64,000 nucleotides of DNA from Megalonaias nervosa (lineage: Eukaryota; Mollusca; Bivalvia; Unionida; Unionidae). Location: assembly GCA_016617855.1 (NCBI GenBank), contig JAECUM010004416.1, positions 18,901 to 82,900 on the forward strand, given 5' to 3'. The notes beneath the pieces were generated by a model, which worked only from the letters and a program-made list of their open reading frames with translations, did not search any database and was not told where the DNA came from. The translations under genes were made by a program, and so were the position numbers. Below are positions 1-7,677 of this stretch, one piece after another. Positions within the stretch are counted from its first letter, which is position 1, and every line of letters begins with the position of its first letter.

Positions 1-94
1 GGTAGCCCCACGGATGCCTGAGGGAGATGAGGCATGAGAAGTCTTTGAAACACCGTCAGCAGCTCCCATCCCTAGTAAGATTTCAGCGTCCTTT

Positions 95-1460
95 TTGACC
101 CCTTCCCCTACACCCCAACGAGGAGAACTTAACGCTTGGGTTAAAAAGATGATGTCCACTCCTCCTTCGACAGAAGTGAAAAAGAGAGAAGGGATACCAG
201 AAGTGAAAAAAGAAAAGAAGACCAAAGCTATCCCATTACCACCACCACCAGCACTACCTTCAACTTCTACACCCGTGGCACATCGGACACGTAAAACCGT
301 TTCTAAACCACACCCTCGTCCCATTCAGAGTAGCATCAGTGAAGAGTGGATCACTTATTTAAAAAATGTAGAAGGTGTTAGCCAGCATTTACTACGATCC
401 ATTCCATCCTGCAGGTTACGGAGGAGTTCAGAAATTGCATCGTGCTGCCAAAACTCGACTGAAAAGTGTTCGTTTACCTCAAGTGCAACGCTGGTTCCAA
501 GAACAAGCCACGTACACCTTACACAAACCCGTTCGACGAAAATTTTCCAGAAGTAGCACCCAAGTGGAGGGTATCGATCATCAATGGCAAGCTGATTTAG
601 CCGATGTCTCTCATTTGGCCACCTACAGTCGTGGTTACAAATATTTGTTTTGTGTCATCGACGTCTTTTCCAAATTTGCTTGTGTCGTACCATTGACTTC
701 CAAATCGAGCAGTGAGTTAGTGCGAGCCCTCAAACTGGTGTTGAAACAAAGTGGGCGTCACCCTCTTCGATGGCAAACTGACAAAGGCACCGAATTTCTG
801 AACCAAGCTTTCCAAAAAGAACTGAAGAAACGTGACTTTCATTTTTTCACCACCGAGAATCCCGAAACCAAAGCCAGAATCGTGGATCGTTTTCAACGCA
901 CCTTGAAAGAAAGCATTTGGAAATATTTTACGCATCAACACATTCTCAAGTACATCGACGTCTTACCACACCTCGTTCAATCGTGCAACCAATCTTACCA
1001 TCGGAGCATCGGACGTGCCCCACAAGAAGTGACTCCTGACAACGAAGTGACCGTCTTCGAGCGCCTCTTTGGTACGTCCCCATCAGTGACTGTCCCCAAG
1101 AAAGGTGGAGTGTTGGCATCATGATATTGGGTTCTTATCGGCAAAACCAAACGCACTTTCGACAAAGGTTACTTACCCATTTGGACCACCGAATTGTTTT
1201 GTGTCTCTGAACGTGTGCGTGGCCGTCATCCTCGCGGCTATAAATTCGAAGACATGAACGGAGAAGTGTTAAAAGGAACGTTTTACTTGCCCGAATTACA
1301 ACGTGTGACCAAAAAAGAAGACGACGTGTACGAGATCGAAAGCATTCTCGATCAAAGACCTCGACGTGTCAAATAAGTCAAAGTACGTTGGAAAGGATAT
1401 CCTCCCAGTTTTGACTCTTGGATCGACGCTTTGCAAATCATCGACTGCAAAAAGAAGTGA
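95..1460 (+). pseudogene. Maverick/Polinton integrase (rve + chromodomain), broken
   Basis: This is the DDE-type integrase that inserts Maverick DNA into the host genome. The N-terminal part is read in one frame (95 to about 375; Lys/Pro-rich, then a WITYL segment). The frame shifts near an A run at about 365-375, and the core follows in the next frame to 1122. Catalytic candidates are Asp at 594, Asp at 780 and, where Glu is expected, Asp at 885 just before an RF pair. An in-frame TGA at 1122-1124 and TAA at 1374-1376 break the C-terminal half. The second lies inside a chromodomain recognisable by its WKGYPPSFDSW block. The gene ends with TGA at 1458-1460. The first frame stays open upstream to a TGA at 35-37, so the true start is uncertain. 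I infer a dead copy: one frameshift and two stops, all otherwise in register. Family assignment is firm from the core, the chromodomain and the neighbours. Confidence 0.85.
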
Positions 1461-1465
1461 CGATC

Positions 1466-1870
1466 ATGCCCTTCAACACAACCTCAGGTACTGCAGTGAT
1501 CACTCTTTCCCCCAGTTCTTCTCTGCAAGATCTACAAAAGCAACCCTTGTGGGTGTGGTGTGGAGAACGTGTGCCTAAAATACAAATCGTCTTTTTCTGC
1601 CAAATCTTTGTGGTGTATTGTGTCATCGGTGCTGCCATTGCCAATTTGAGTTTGCGACAAGGAGGCAAACAATTGTGGACCATTTTACTTAGCAGTTGCA
1701 TTGGTTACCTTCTTCCCAATCCGTCTCTGAAATATTCCTCTAACGGAAACAACAGCGGGAGTTTTGTGTCCAACGTCAGTCCCCCTTCCAACAGTTACCC
1801 TAACCGTCCTCTTTTAGACACTCCTCTGACTTCCAGTGACTCCTCGGACACTAGAACTGTGGAATTATGA
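1466..1870 (+). CDS. Small Maverick membrane protein, intact
   Basis: An intact 134-aa frame opens at ATG 1466, six bases after the integrase stop, and overlaps the next gene's ATG (ATGA at 1867-1870). A longer frame opens upstream, but it would overlap the integrase end, so I prefer 1466. The N-terminus is Ser/Thr-rich. A hydrophobic span of about 22 residues (IVFFCQIFVVYCVIGAAI, near residues 36-55) is followed by a second short hydrophobic patch ending in the motif GYLLPNP. The C-terminal half is Ser/Asn/Pro-rich. Small single-pass proteins of this kind accompany capsid genes in metazoan Mavericks. From general familiarity I believe the GYLLPNP ending recurs there, but I cannot check it. 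Function is unknown; a virion membrane or assembly role is inference. Confidence 0.6.
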   Translation: MPFNTTSGTAVITLSPSSSLQDLQKQPLWVWCGERVPKIQIVFFCQIFVVYCVIGAAIANLSLRQGGKQLWTILLSSCIGYLLPNPSLKYSSNGNNSGSFVSNVSPPSNSYPNRPLLDTPLTSSDSSDTRTVEL

Positions 1871-2763
1871 ACAACCAATTTTACTTAACGTTATCCAGTG
1901 ACAGTTCCATGGAGGTGTTTCCCAATAACACTTTGTGCTGTTTCTCGGCCAGATTACCTCAAGCCATCCAATTGGATCACGAAGCCCATTGGGATGTGGC
2001 TTTGGTGGAAATGATTCACCCTACACAAATCAAAAACATCATCGAAAATCAAAACACTTTTACGGTGGAAGTTCATGACCCGCAAGTGCAACAAGCCATG
2101 GATGAACGCAGCAGTGTAGCTGACTTTATGAAAACACAAGACCCCAAAACTAAACGAACCACTTATCTGTTGAAAATTCCTGCGGGCTATTATTTTAGTG
2201 GTCAACATTTGGTGAACGCCATTGTTAACAGGTTCAATTTCATGTTTGGTAAAGGCTTGGAGAAAGCCAGAAGAAGTGTCACGATCGAATACCACAAAAT
2301 AGCTCGTCGCCTAATGATGAAATTTTCAGAGGACAAAGTATAGACCATTACATTTTGTCCTGAATTTAATGACATTTTGGGTGGAGACCCCAAGATGATC
2401 AAGATTAGAAACGAAATACCAGCCGTGACCGGTAACTTGGATTTTGCGAAATATTTTCGATTCCCTGTAGAAATGAACCAAGGACTGAATTTGATGTTTG
2501 TGTACTCCGGTGTGGTGGAGTACAACGTGGTGGTACACACCTCCGTACCGTTACTGCGTGTCATTCCTTTCAAAGTGGATTCTGCCACGGCTGCTGACGA
2601 GGAAGGTGGAAACACCTATTATGTTCACCGCGAATTTGTACATCCTCACTATTTACCTGTCAGTAAGTCGTATTTCGACACTGTCAACATTACTATAAAA
2701 GGAGATCTGGGACAAAATATTCCATTCACCAAAGGGAAAGTCACAGTGAAACTCCATTTTTGA
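1867..2763 (+). pseudogene. Maverick penton-like minor capsid protein, one nonsense codon
   Basis: The frame opens with ATG at 1867, overlapping the previous stop by four bases, and runs to TGA 2761-2763 (about 298 codons). A single in-frame TAG at 2341-2343 interrupts it; the same frame continues cleanly afterwards. The N-terminal segment (NQFYLTL, then a Ser/Met/Phe-Pro stretch and a WDVALVEM strand) and the C-terminal end (NITIKGDLG, then VTVKLHF) are typical of the penton-like single jelly-roll protein encoded next to the major capsid gene of Mavericks and adintoviruses. It would form the capsid vertices. Position between the membrane protein and the pVI/pX-like gene agrees with that family. 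Apart from the one stop the gene looks intact, suggesting recent inactivation. Confidence 0.75.
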
Positions 2764-2791
2764 AAACGATTACTCTAACCTTTTGTCAGTC

Positions 2792-3220
2792 ATGTATCCT
2801 GTGTACCAAGGAGTCGCCCGACAGCGAGGACATGGTTTAGGAGATATCCTAAAATCAGCCTTTCCTTCGGTGGCTCCCGTGGTGACACGGGGATTGCACG
2901 CCTTGAAAGATTCCGCGTTGACGCAAGGCAAAGAATTTCTCCAAAATGTCATCATTGACAAACAAAACCCCAAAGAAGCTTTCATGAGAGCAGGCAAAAA
3001 TGTCTTGCTTCAAACGGGTAAAGACATTTTGGGCCGGCGAGAAACTCCTATAAATGCCCTGGGCAATGCCAAGTCAGACATTCCTGCTTCCCTGACGCCA
3101 CAGCAAGGACAAGGCAGAAAAAGACGACGAAAACACTCCTTCAGAGGACTTCACGTCCATAGAGCTAGAAAGACTAAGAAAAGAGAAACCGTCCCAGAGT
3201 TAGACTTTTTTGATTATTAA
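2792..3220 (+). CDS. pVI/pX-like basic minor capsid protein, intact
   Basis: An intact frame of 142 aa starts at ATG 2792; the open frame begins 9 bases upstream without a better start. The N-terminus reads MYPVYQGVARQRGHGLGDIL, followed by an Ala/Val/Gly-rich amphipathic stretch, a TQGKEFLQN helix, and a strongly basic tail (GRKRRRKH near residue 110) ending in an acidic Asp-Phe patch. A Gly-Leu-Gly motif near the N-terminus plus a basic Arg/Lys tail is the pattern of adenovirus-like pVI/pX internal capsid proteins encoded by Mavericks just upstream of the major capsid gene. Its likely role is inside the capsid, contacting DNA and perhaps membrane. This is one of the few undamaged frames in the element. 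The assignment rests on composition and context, so the exact pVI versus pX equivalence is uncertain. Confidence 0.6.
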   Translation: MYPVYQGVARQRGHGLGDILKSAFPSVAPVVTRGLHALKDSALTQGKEFLQNVIIDKQNPKEAFMRAGKNVLLQTGKDILGRRETPINALGNAKSDIPASLTPQQGQGRKRRRKHSFRGLHVHRARKTKKRETVPELDFFDY

Positions 3221-3283
3221 AAAAAGAAAATGATGCACCGAGAGTCTTGTGCTTGTTCCTAGTCGGAACTGGATCTGTTTGCC

Positions 3284-4541
3284 ATGCCACCCACCATGAT
3301 GACGATGCAAGAATCCCAATGGGTCCAATTTCATCCCGTCTCCTCTTTGACGGATTCAGCTCCCATCGAGTTTGAAATCAAAGGACAACCCGAAGATTAC
3401 ATCGATCTGAATAGCACTTACTTGTACCTGAAACTGAAAGTGATCAAAACCGACAACACCAATCCAAAAGCCGATGCCAGAGTAGCTCCCGTCAACAATT
3501 TCATGTATTCCTTGTTCAGCGAAGTTTGTACTTGAGTAACAAACCGGTTAGCAGCAGCATGGAATCTTACCCTTACCGAGCGTACCTAGAAAATCTCTTG
3601 ACGTACGGAAAAAAGGCCAAGAACACTCATCTGGATGCTTGCGTGGTATGGAAACCTGACACCGTGGGTGAAGACATGTTTAACGACACAGCCCTGACAG
3701 CCGATGACAATCCTCACAATGTGGGTTTTAACAACCGTCGAAGGAAAATCCTGCAAGCTCGTAGTTTAGAACTGATGGATCGCTTGCATTTGGACATGTG
3801 GTTGCAAGACAAGTATTTGCTCAACGGAGTGGATATTCGCATGAGACTCAATTGCAGCAGTGTCGCTTTCCATTTGATGGCTCATGCCAACGAGTACAAA
3901 ACCATCATCCAAGAAGCCAGACTTTACGTGCGTCGCATAGAAGTGTTAACTAAAGCTGGAAACGACATCAGTCAATGAGCAGATCGACCGCCAAGTATCC
4001 GATACGACGTGTAGAAGTGAAAACGTTGACCATTGCTGCTGGGCTCCGATCCAAGATCGAAGATCATCTGTTCCAAGGACAGTTACCCAAATATTTAATC
4101 GATGGCATCGTCAGTAATGCAGCCCTCAACGAAGCCCACGATCAAAATCCTTTCCAGTTTAAGCACTACAGAGTGTCCAAGATCGAAGTCAGTCGCGATG
4201 GCAAGACCTTGTGTACCAGACCCTTCGAACCTAACTTTGCCCAGAAGAATTACTTGAGATCGTACTTGTCCTTGTACGAAGCTACCGGACAACTAGGAAC
4301 CAACACCAGTCACGGTATTTCGTACGAAGATTATGTAGGAGGTTACACTTTGTGAGCCTTTGATTTCACTCCAGACCAAGGCAGCGACGAGGGTCATTTC
4401 CACACTATAAAATTTGGTCAGCTGCGTGTGGAACATCAGTTTGCGGAAGCTCTCGCCGAGACGGTCAACGTCATCTTGTATGCCGAATTCGATAATACCA
4501 TAGAAATCAACAGTTTGAGAGAGATCATTCTAGACTATTAG
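3284..4541 (+). pseudogene. Maverick major capsid protein, frameshifted
   Basis: This is the double jelly-roll major capsid protein, widely annotated in animal genomes under the label F54H12.2-like. ATG is at 3284. The reading frame changes near 3526-3535 and again near 3975. An in-frame TGA lies at 4353-4355, after which the same frame continues to TAG 4539-4541, for about 419 codons in all. Recognisable blocks are IEFEIKGQPEDYIDLN at the start, RMRLNCSSVAFHLM in the middle, KYPIRRVEVKT and LFQGQLPK in the third segment, and NVILYAEFDNTIEIN at the end. The damage means no full-length capsid can be made. Flanking penton-like, pVI/pX-like and protease genes support the call strongly. The short GTACTT overlap at 3526-3531 and the overlap at 3975-3978 bracket the shift points. 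Confidence 0.85.
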
Positions 4542-4546
4542 AAACA

Positions 4547-4648
4547 ATGGAAGATACTTATCGCTCATTGAACGGTAGAGTATCTTTGGAAATGGAATGG
4601 GAGGATAGCGTGAAAACAGAACCCAAGACAAAGACGAGGACGACGTAG
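4547..4648 (+). CDS. Short ORF after capsid gene, possibly the 5' end of the next gene
   Basis: An ATG five bases after the capsid stop opens 33 codons (MEDTYRSLNG start) rich in Glu, Lys and Thr, ending at TAG 4646-4648. The neighbouring frame (frame of the following Cys/His gene) is also open and acidic from about 4625 until a TAA at 4678-4680. So this piece could be the original N-terminus of the gene at 4687, cut off by a frameshift plus a stop. It could equally be a separate small gene. I do not recognise it. Confidence 0.3.
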   Translation: MEDTYRSLNGRVSLEMEWEDSVKTEPKTKTRTT

Positions 4649-4686
4649 TGGTCAGATCCAGAGGGCAAGAACAAGAATAACATTTA

Positions 4687-5049
4687 GTGTCCTGTTTTGC
4701 CAAACACCTGGCGAATACAATTACGGAATTGAGTAAGAAATATTGTTATGGATGTCAAAACGATCATCCCAGTCAAATTCAACATGAGAAATGTTTGATG
4801 ATGAGTCAAGAACAAAAATTGGACGAGTATCTGGACGACGCTTGGAGTCTCTTCTCGGAAGAAGCAGTGTTGCATGAGTGGTATAAAGGCTTGCGTGATC
4901 ATTCCTGCCCACCATTGTCTACTCTAGAGATCTATCGCATCGAAGCTCTCTTAGCCCAGAGTGCGGAGAGAAGGCGAAGAAACGGCTACTTGACAGAGCG
5001 TTTCAAACAAAAAGTCAGAACTGAATTGATGACTTATCATTACCTGTGA
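4687..5049 (+). CDS. Maverick Cys/His protein of unknown function
   Basis: The open frame of about 120 aa has no ATG at its start; it begins after a TAA at 4678-4680, so the N-terminus is probably damaged or lies in the small frame at 4547. A compact motif (CYGC, then four residues later HPSQ, then H, two residues and a Cys, near residues 20-36) looks like a small zinc-binding knuckle. It is followed by helical acidic and basic segments, including an RRRRN patch near residue 97. My impression is that proteins with this CxxC-DHPSQ pattern are linked to capsid genes in animal Mavericks, but I know no assigned function. Placement between capsid and protease fits an accessory or virion role. The 3' end at TGA 5047-5049 is clean. 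Confidence 0.5.
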   Translation: MSCFAKHLANTITELSKKYCYGCQNDHPSQIQHEKCLMMSQEQKLDEYLDDAWSLFSEEAVLHEWYKGLRDHSCPPLSTLEIYRIEALLAQSAERRRRNGYLTERFKQKVRTELMTYHYL

Positions 5050-5072
5050 AAAAAAAAGAACAAAACAAAAAA

Positions 5073-5630
5073 ATGGATACCTGGGAACTTTATTACCTTT
5101 TGAACAATAGTTCGTATACTGCTTCTTGGAATCCTGTCGTGTGCGCTAAAGATGAACTACCTCATCGAAAAGCTAAAGACCATCAAGCTTATGTCATCAA
5201 CACGGACGACAGTCATCTCCCATGAACTCACTGGGTTGCCGTCTACTTCCCTCAAGAGGATTGTATGGAATAGTTTGATTCGTATGGATTACCCCCTTTG
5301 GAAGACGATATCATCGACTTTATGAGAAGAAATGCCCAGACGACACGATACAATAATGTGAAATTACAAGGTACAGATTCCATGGTGTGTGGACAATATT
5401 GTGTGTATTTTCTTCATCAACGCAATCTTGGATATATTTTAGAACATTTAGTGACTTATTTTGATAGTCACTCATCTAGAAACGACAAGAAAGTAGATCG
5501 ATGGTTTTGTGACCATTATGGATATCCTTTGTCTTTAGCTAGGAAACGTAGTGTACATCAATGTTCTCATGACTTCCATCAGTGGAAATCTCACATGATT
5601 TCACAACGTTGTCAACCTTGTCAAAAATAA
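5073..5630 (+). pseudogene. Maverick adenain-type cysteine protease, two nonsense codons
   Basis: This is the C5/Ulp1-type protease that matures capsid proteins in Mavericks and adenoviruses. It starts at ATG 5073 and ends at TAA 5628-5630 (about 185 codons). Two in-frame stops, TGA 5223-5225 and TAG 5271-5273, both fall in the catalytic region. Catalytic residues can still be placed: His at 5229 (in an HW pair), Asp at 5277 (FDS) and the nucleophile Cys at 5388 within a VCGQYC block. The C-terminus is Cys/His-rich. The stops flank the active-site His and precede the Asp, so the enzyme is dead as written. Order after capsid and before a poly(A) signal at 5683 suggests it is the last gene of the capsid cluster. 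Confidence 0.8.
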
Positions 5631-5682
5631 TTTGTTTGATGTTATTGTTAATTGTTAATTGTTAGTATTTGATTGTTGATTG

Positions 5683-5688
5683 AATAAA
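5683..5688 (+). terminator. AATAAA poly(A) signal after the protease
   Basis: An AATAAA hexamer lies 53 bases after the protease stop, in an AT-rich tail with GT-rich sequence just downstream. This suggests the capsid-block genes end in ordinary polyadenylated 3' ends, unlike units A-D that follow. Confidence 0.4.
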
Positions 5689-5818
5689 AAATGTTGTGTT
5701 TTGAAAAAATGTGTCTGTCGCTTGTTTTCCAAAAAAAACTGTGAATATATGCTCATTGACTTTCTCTCTATCCCTCACCATGACATTCGCTATCATAACG
5801 TTCTGACCCAAACAAAAA

Positions 5819-5891
5819 ATCCCTAGTAGGGATGTTTTCTATCGCGTCCGCGTTTGAACCATATAAAGCGGGTTGGTCTCCAGTCTGGCCA
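5819..5891 (+). promoter_or_regulatory. Unit A promoter: palindrome, TATA box, initiator
   Basis: A perfect palindrome, ATCCCTAGTAGGGAT, lies at 5819-5833. A TATA box (TATAAAG) begins at 5862. Twenty bases after its first T is the A of CAGTC, and 29 bases after it is A5891 within CCATCCA, a good metazoan initiator at the usual TATA-to-start distance. The leader then holds a perfect inverted repeat GTTGACTCGTCAAC (5898-5911) just before the ATG at 5914. The same TATA, CAGTCTGGC and GTTGACTCGT elements recur with the same spacing in unit B, which supports function. Confidence 0.6.
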
Positions 5892-5913
5892 TCCACTGTT
5901 GACTCGTCAACCT

Positions 5914-6117
5914 ATGAAGATGCCTTCCAGACTATCCAAGCTGAACATAGCTAACGTCAATTTACATCGTGTCAGGCTAAGCCTGATACCGAGGCCTGAA
6001 GAGATAGAGAATGTCAGGATGTTAGCAATAGCCCAAGACCTGATAGAGGAAGTCTTCAGAGAGGAAATCAAAAAAGAAGAAGAAGAATGGACAGAAAAGT
6101 ACAGACTTCAGAAATAG
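5914..6117 (+). CDS. Unit A: short charged coiled-coil protein
   Basis: The first ATG after the predicted start site (5914, leader about 23 nt) opens a 67-aa frame ending at TAG 6115-6117. It begins MKMPSRLSKL and becomes helical and charged (a REEIKKEEEEW stretch near residues 49-59). The overlapping frame at 6087-6290 is also open, Ala/Glu/Arg-rich, and ends only 37 bases before stem-loop 1. The original protein may therefore have been longer and been cut by a shift in the CAG-rich tract at 6125-6160. The N-terminus resembles that of unit B (M-x-S-R-hydrophobic-x-K-L), so the two are probably paralogues. I do not recognise the family and it is not a histone. Confidence 0.5.
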   Translation: MKMPSRLSKLNIANVNLHRVRLSLIPRPEEIENVRMLAIAQDLIEEVFREEIKKEEEEWTEKYRLQK

Positions 6118-6290
6118 AGAGAACAGCAACAATAACAGCAGCAACAGCAGCAGCAGAGCAGCAAGAACCAGACAGAGGTTTTGTGGACTGCCGTGTGGAC
6201 ACCAAAGAGTTTTCCTTCTCTTTCCGCAGAAGCAGACCGTATCGTATAGGAAAGCCTGCTGCCAGACGGGGACGCAATCTTAGACAGTAA
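6087..6290 (+). other. Second open frame of unit A, possible displaced C-terminus
   Basis: This 67-codon frame overlaps the end of the unit A frame by 31 bases in a different register and ends at TAA 6288-6290. It contains an Ala/Thr-rich run, then RSRPYRIGKPAARRGR near the end, which is basic. Its closeness to stem-loop 1 fits the short 3' UTR of histone-type mRNAs. Whether it is translated, by frameshift or otherwise, cannot be told from sequence alone. Confidence 0.3.
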
Positions 6291-6326
6291 AAAAAAGACT
6301 GCCATCACTCCCCGTCAGCAAAAAAC

Positions 6327-6363
6327 AGCCCTTTTCAGGGCTACCCCAATACTCTAGAAAAGA
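6327..6363 (+). terminator. Histone-type 3' end 1: stem-loop plus U7-pairing element
   Basis: AGCCCTTTTCAGGGCT at 6327-6342 folds into a 6-bp stem with the 4-nt loop TTTC, closed by a T-A pair, as in animal replication-dependent histone mRNAs. It is preceded by an A-rich stretch ending AAAAAC and followed by ACCCCA. Fourteen bases after the stem lies AGAAAAGA (6356-6363), which fits the histone downstream element that pairs with the 5' end of U7 snRNA. Cleavage would be expected about 5 nt after the stem. Only the outer A-T pair departs from the usual G-C. Confidence 0.8.
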
Positions 6364-6417
6364 CATACTAATTCAATTGCCAAAACAAATTTGTGTGTTC
6401 GTATGTTTAAAAAAATA

Positions 6418-6439
6418 GAAGTGTGTCTATAAGCACTTC
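6418..6439 (+). other. Hairpin with CTATAAG loop after 3' end 1
   Basis: GAAGTG and CACTTC form a perfect 6-bp stem around the 10-nt loop TGTCTATAAG, 55 bases after the purine element. A close relative lies at the same relative place after stem-loop 2 (7335-7363). Its role is unknown; the loop resembles a TATA box, so it might instead be promoter sequence. Confidence 0.45.
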
Positions 6440-6560
6440 GTTTCGTTTATCAGTAAAAAAAAAATTCACCCTTCGTTTTCTGTCTTGTCGAATAGTGCAT
6501 GTCTGTGTTTGTAAGTTAAAAGGTCAACGTGAGTTTTTCTTTTAGGTCCGCGCGTTTGAT

Positions 6561-6665
6561 GTGATGGTAAGTATTGGTGTTAGAGATGTTTACCTTCACG
6601 TCCGTGCTTCAAGTATATAAAATGACGCGATCGTCAGTCTGGCTACCGATCGTTGACTCGTGAAC
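6561..6665 (+). promoter_or_regulatory. Unit B promoter and leader
   Basis: An imperfect inverted repeat, GTGATGGTAA (6561-6570) and TTACCTTCAC (6590-6599), 9 of 10 pairing, lies upstream of TATATAAAA (6614-6622). The TATAAAA core begins at 6616. Twenty bases later is the A of CAGTC, and 29 bases later is A6645 in CTACCGA, the predicted start site, exactly as in unit A. The leader contains GTTGACTCGTGAAC (6652-6665), one mismatch from the unit A palindrome, and reaches ATG 6673. The upstream repeat may be an operator, which is inference. Confidence 0.6.
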
Positions 6666-6672
6666 ACTGAAA

Positions 6673-7239
6673 ATGAGCAGCAGAATTGCTAAGCTTTTAG
6701 AACTTTAAATGCACCTGGAGTATGCCAGACGTCTCCTGGACGAGCTGGCTATGGAGGCTGTTGCAGAAGAAGCAAGGTTGAAAGAAGACCAGGAAAAAAA
6801 GAAGAAAGAAGAGGAGAAAGAAAAGAAAAGAGGAATTCTGCCTCACCTCAGCATGAGACCTGTGTGTGAGGTGAAAGGTGAGGTGAGGACACCTGCACAA
6901 CCAGTGTCGCCTCCTCAACCACAGCCACAGCCACAACCACAACGTCAGCCACAACCTCTACCAAGAGTCGCTGTCCTCCAGACAGAAAACTGGGAGCAGG
7001 AAGCATGGGAGGAATTGGAGAGACAGCAGCAAGAGTGGGAGCCACAGAGACCTCATCATAACCGGGTCTGGCATAGGAGAAGACAGAGGGAACAAGTCTT
7101 CACTATCCCTCAAAGTGAAAACTGGGATGATGAGGCCACTCAAGCCCCGTCTGCGCTCGGAACCATACGCATTAATTGGGAACAGGAATGGAGCCGGCGA
7201 TGTGTGTGTGGTGCCCGCCCTGGGAGATGTCATCATTAA
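6673..7239 (+). CDS. Unit B: Lys/Glu and Pro/Gln-rich repeat protein
   Basis: ATG 6673 opens 11 codons (MSSRIAKL start) ended by TAA 6706-6708, and the next codon is ATG 6709 in the same frame, which opens 176 aa to TAA 7237-7239. The start of the short frame matches the start of unit A's protein, so the TAA is either a disabling mutation or part of a TAA-ATG reinitiation arrangement. The main protein has a charged helix with a KKKKEEEKEKK run (about residues 27-45), a Pro-Gln dipeptide run (about 70-85), then three copies of a loose motif with NW and acidic neighbours (TENWEQEA, SENWDDEA, RINWEQEW). The stop is 26 nt before stem-loop 2, a typical histone-mRNA spacing. Low complexity; no family recognised. 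Confidence 0.5.
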
Positions 7240-7265
7240 CCAGGTGCATCTGAAGTTCAAAATAC

Positions 7266-7303
7266 AGCCCTTCTCAGGGCTAACCAGATCTCTAGAGAAG
7301 AGA
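7266..7303 (+). terminator. Histone-type 3' end 2: stem-loop plus U7-pairing element
   Basis: AGCCCTTCTCAGGGCT (7266-7281) has the same 6-bp stem as copy 1 with loop TCTC. It is followed by AACCAGA, and 12 bases after the stem by AGAGAAGAGA (7294-7303). The loop change leaves the stem intact, while TCTAGA and the purine block are kept. Similarity to copy 1 continues into ATTCAATTTGCC and on to the hairpin at 7335. Confidence 0.8.
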
Positions 7304-7334
7304 CAGTATTCAATTTGCCAATTTGTGTTAATGT

Positions 7335-7363
7335 GAAGTAGTGCGACTATAAACACTCACTTC
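7335..7363 (+). other. Hairpin with CTATAAA loop after 3' end 2
   Basis: GAAGTAGTG and CACTCACTTC pair with a single bulge around the 10-nt loop CGACTATAAA. It is the counterpart of the hairpin at 6418-6439 and sits a similar distance after the stem-loop. Stem sequences differ while pairing is kept, which hints at selection on structure. Confidence 0.45.
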
Positions 7364-7412
7364 TTTACTGATGTGTTTGTGTGTGTGTTTGTGTGTTTGC
7401 GTTCGCATTCGT

Positions 7413-7677
7413 TTGTGAGGATAGTATAGTGTGTATGTTTTATGCATTCGCGTTCATTTGTGTGGATAGTAAATATGGTTTGTTTTATGCTTTCTCGTTC
7501 GTTGGTGTGGATAGTATAGTGCGTATGTTTCATGCAATCTCGTTCTTTGGTGTGGATAGTAAATATGGAGTGTTTTATGCTTTCGCGTTCGTTGGTGTGG
7601 ATAGTATCATGTGTATGTTTTATGCATTCTCGTGCGTTTGTGTGGATAGTATAAATGTGTGTGTTTTGGCGAGCAAC
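7413..7677 (+). repeat. 45-bp tandem repeat upstream of unit C, six copies
   Basis: Six copies of a 45-bp unit with the core GTGTGGATAGTA are arranged so that two variants alternate (one with TATAGTG, one with AAATATGG), giving a 90-bp higher-order unit. Because 45 is a multiple of three, the array is open in the unit C frame and would encode a 15-residue Phe/Ala/Val-rich repeat with a VDS core. The array sits where a promoter or leader would be, so regulatory repeats are as likely as coding ones. Confidence 0.7.

Noticed and set aside
1122..5273. Alternative genetic code or read-through in the Maverick genes
   Set aside because: TGA, TAA and TAG all occur in frame and real frameshifts are present as well, which fits neutral decay better than recoding.
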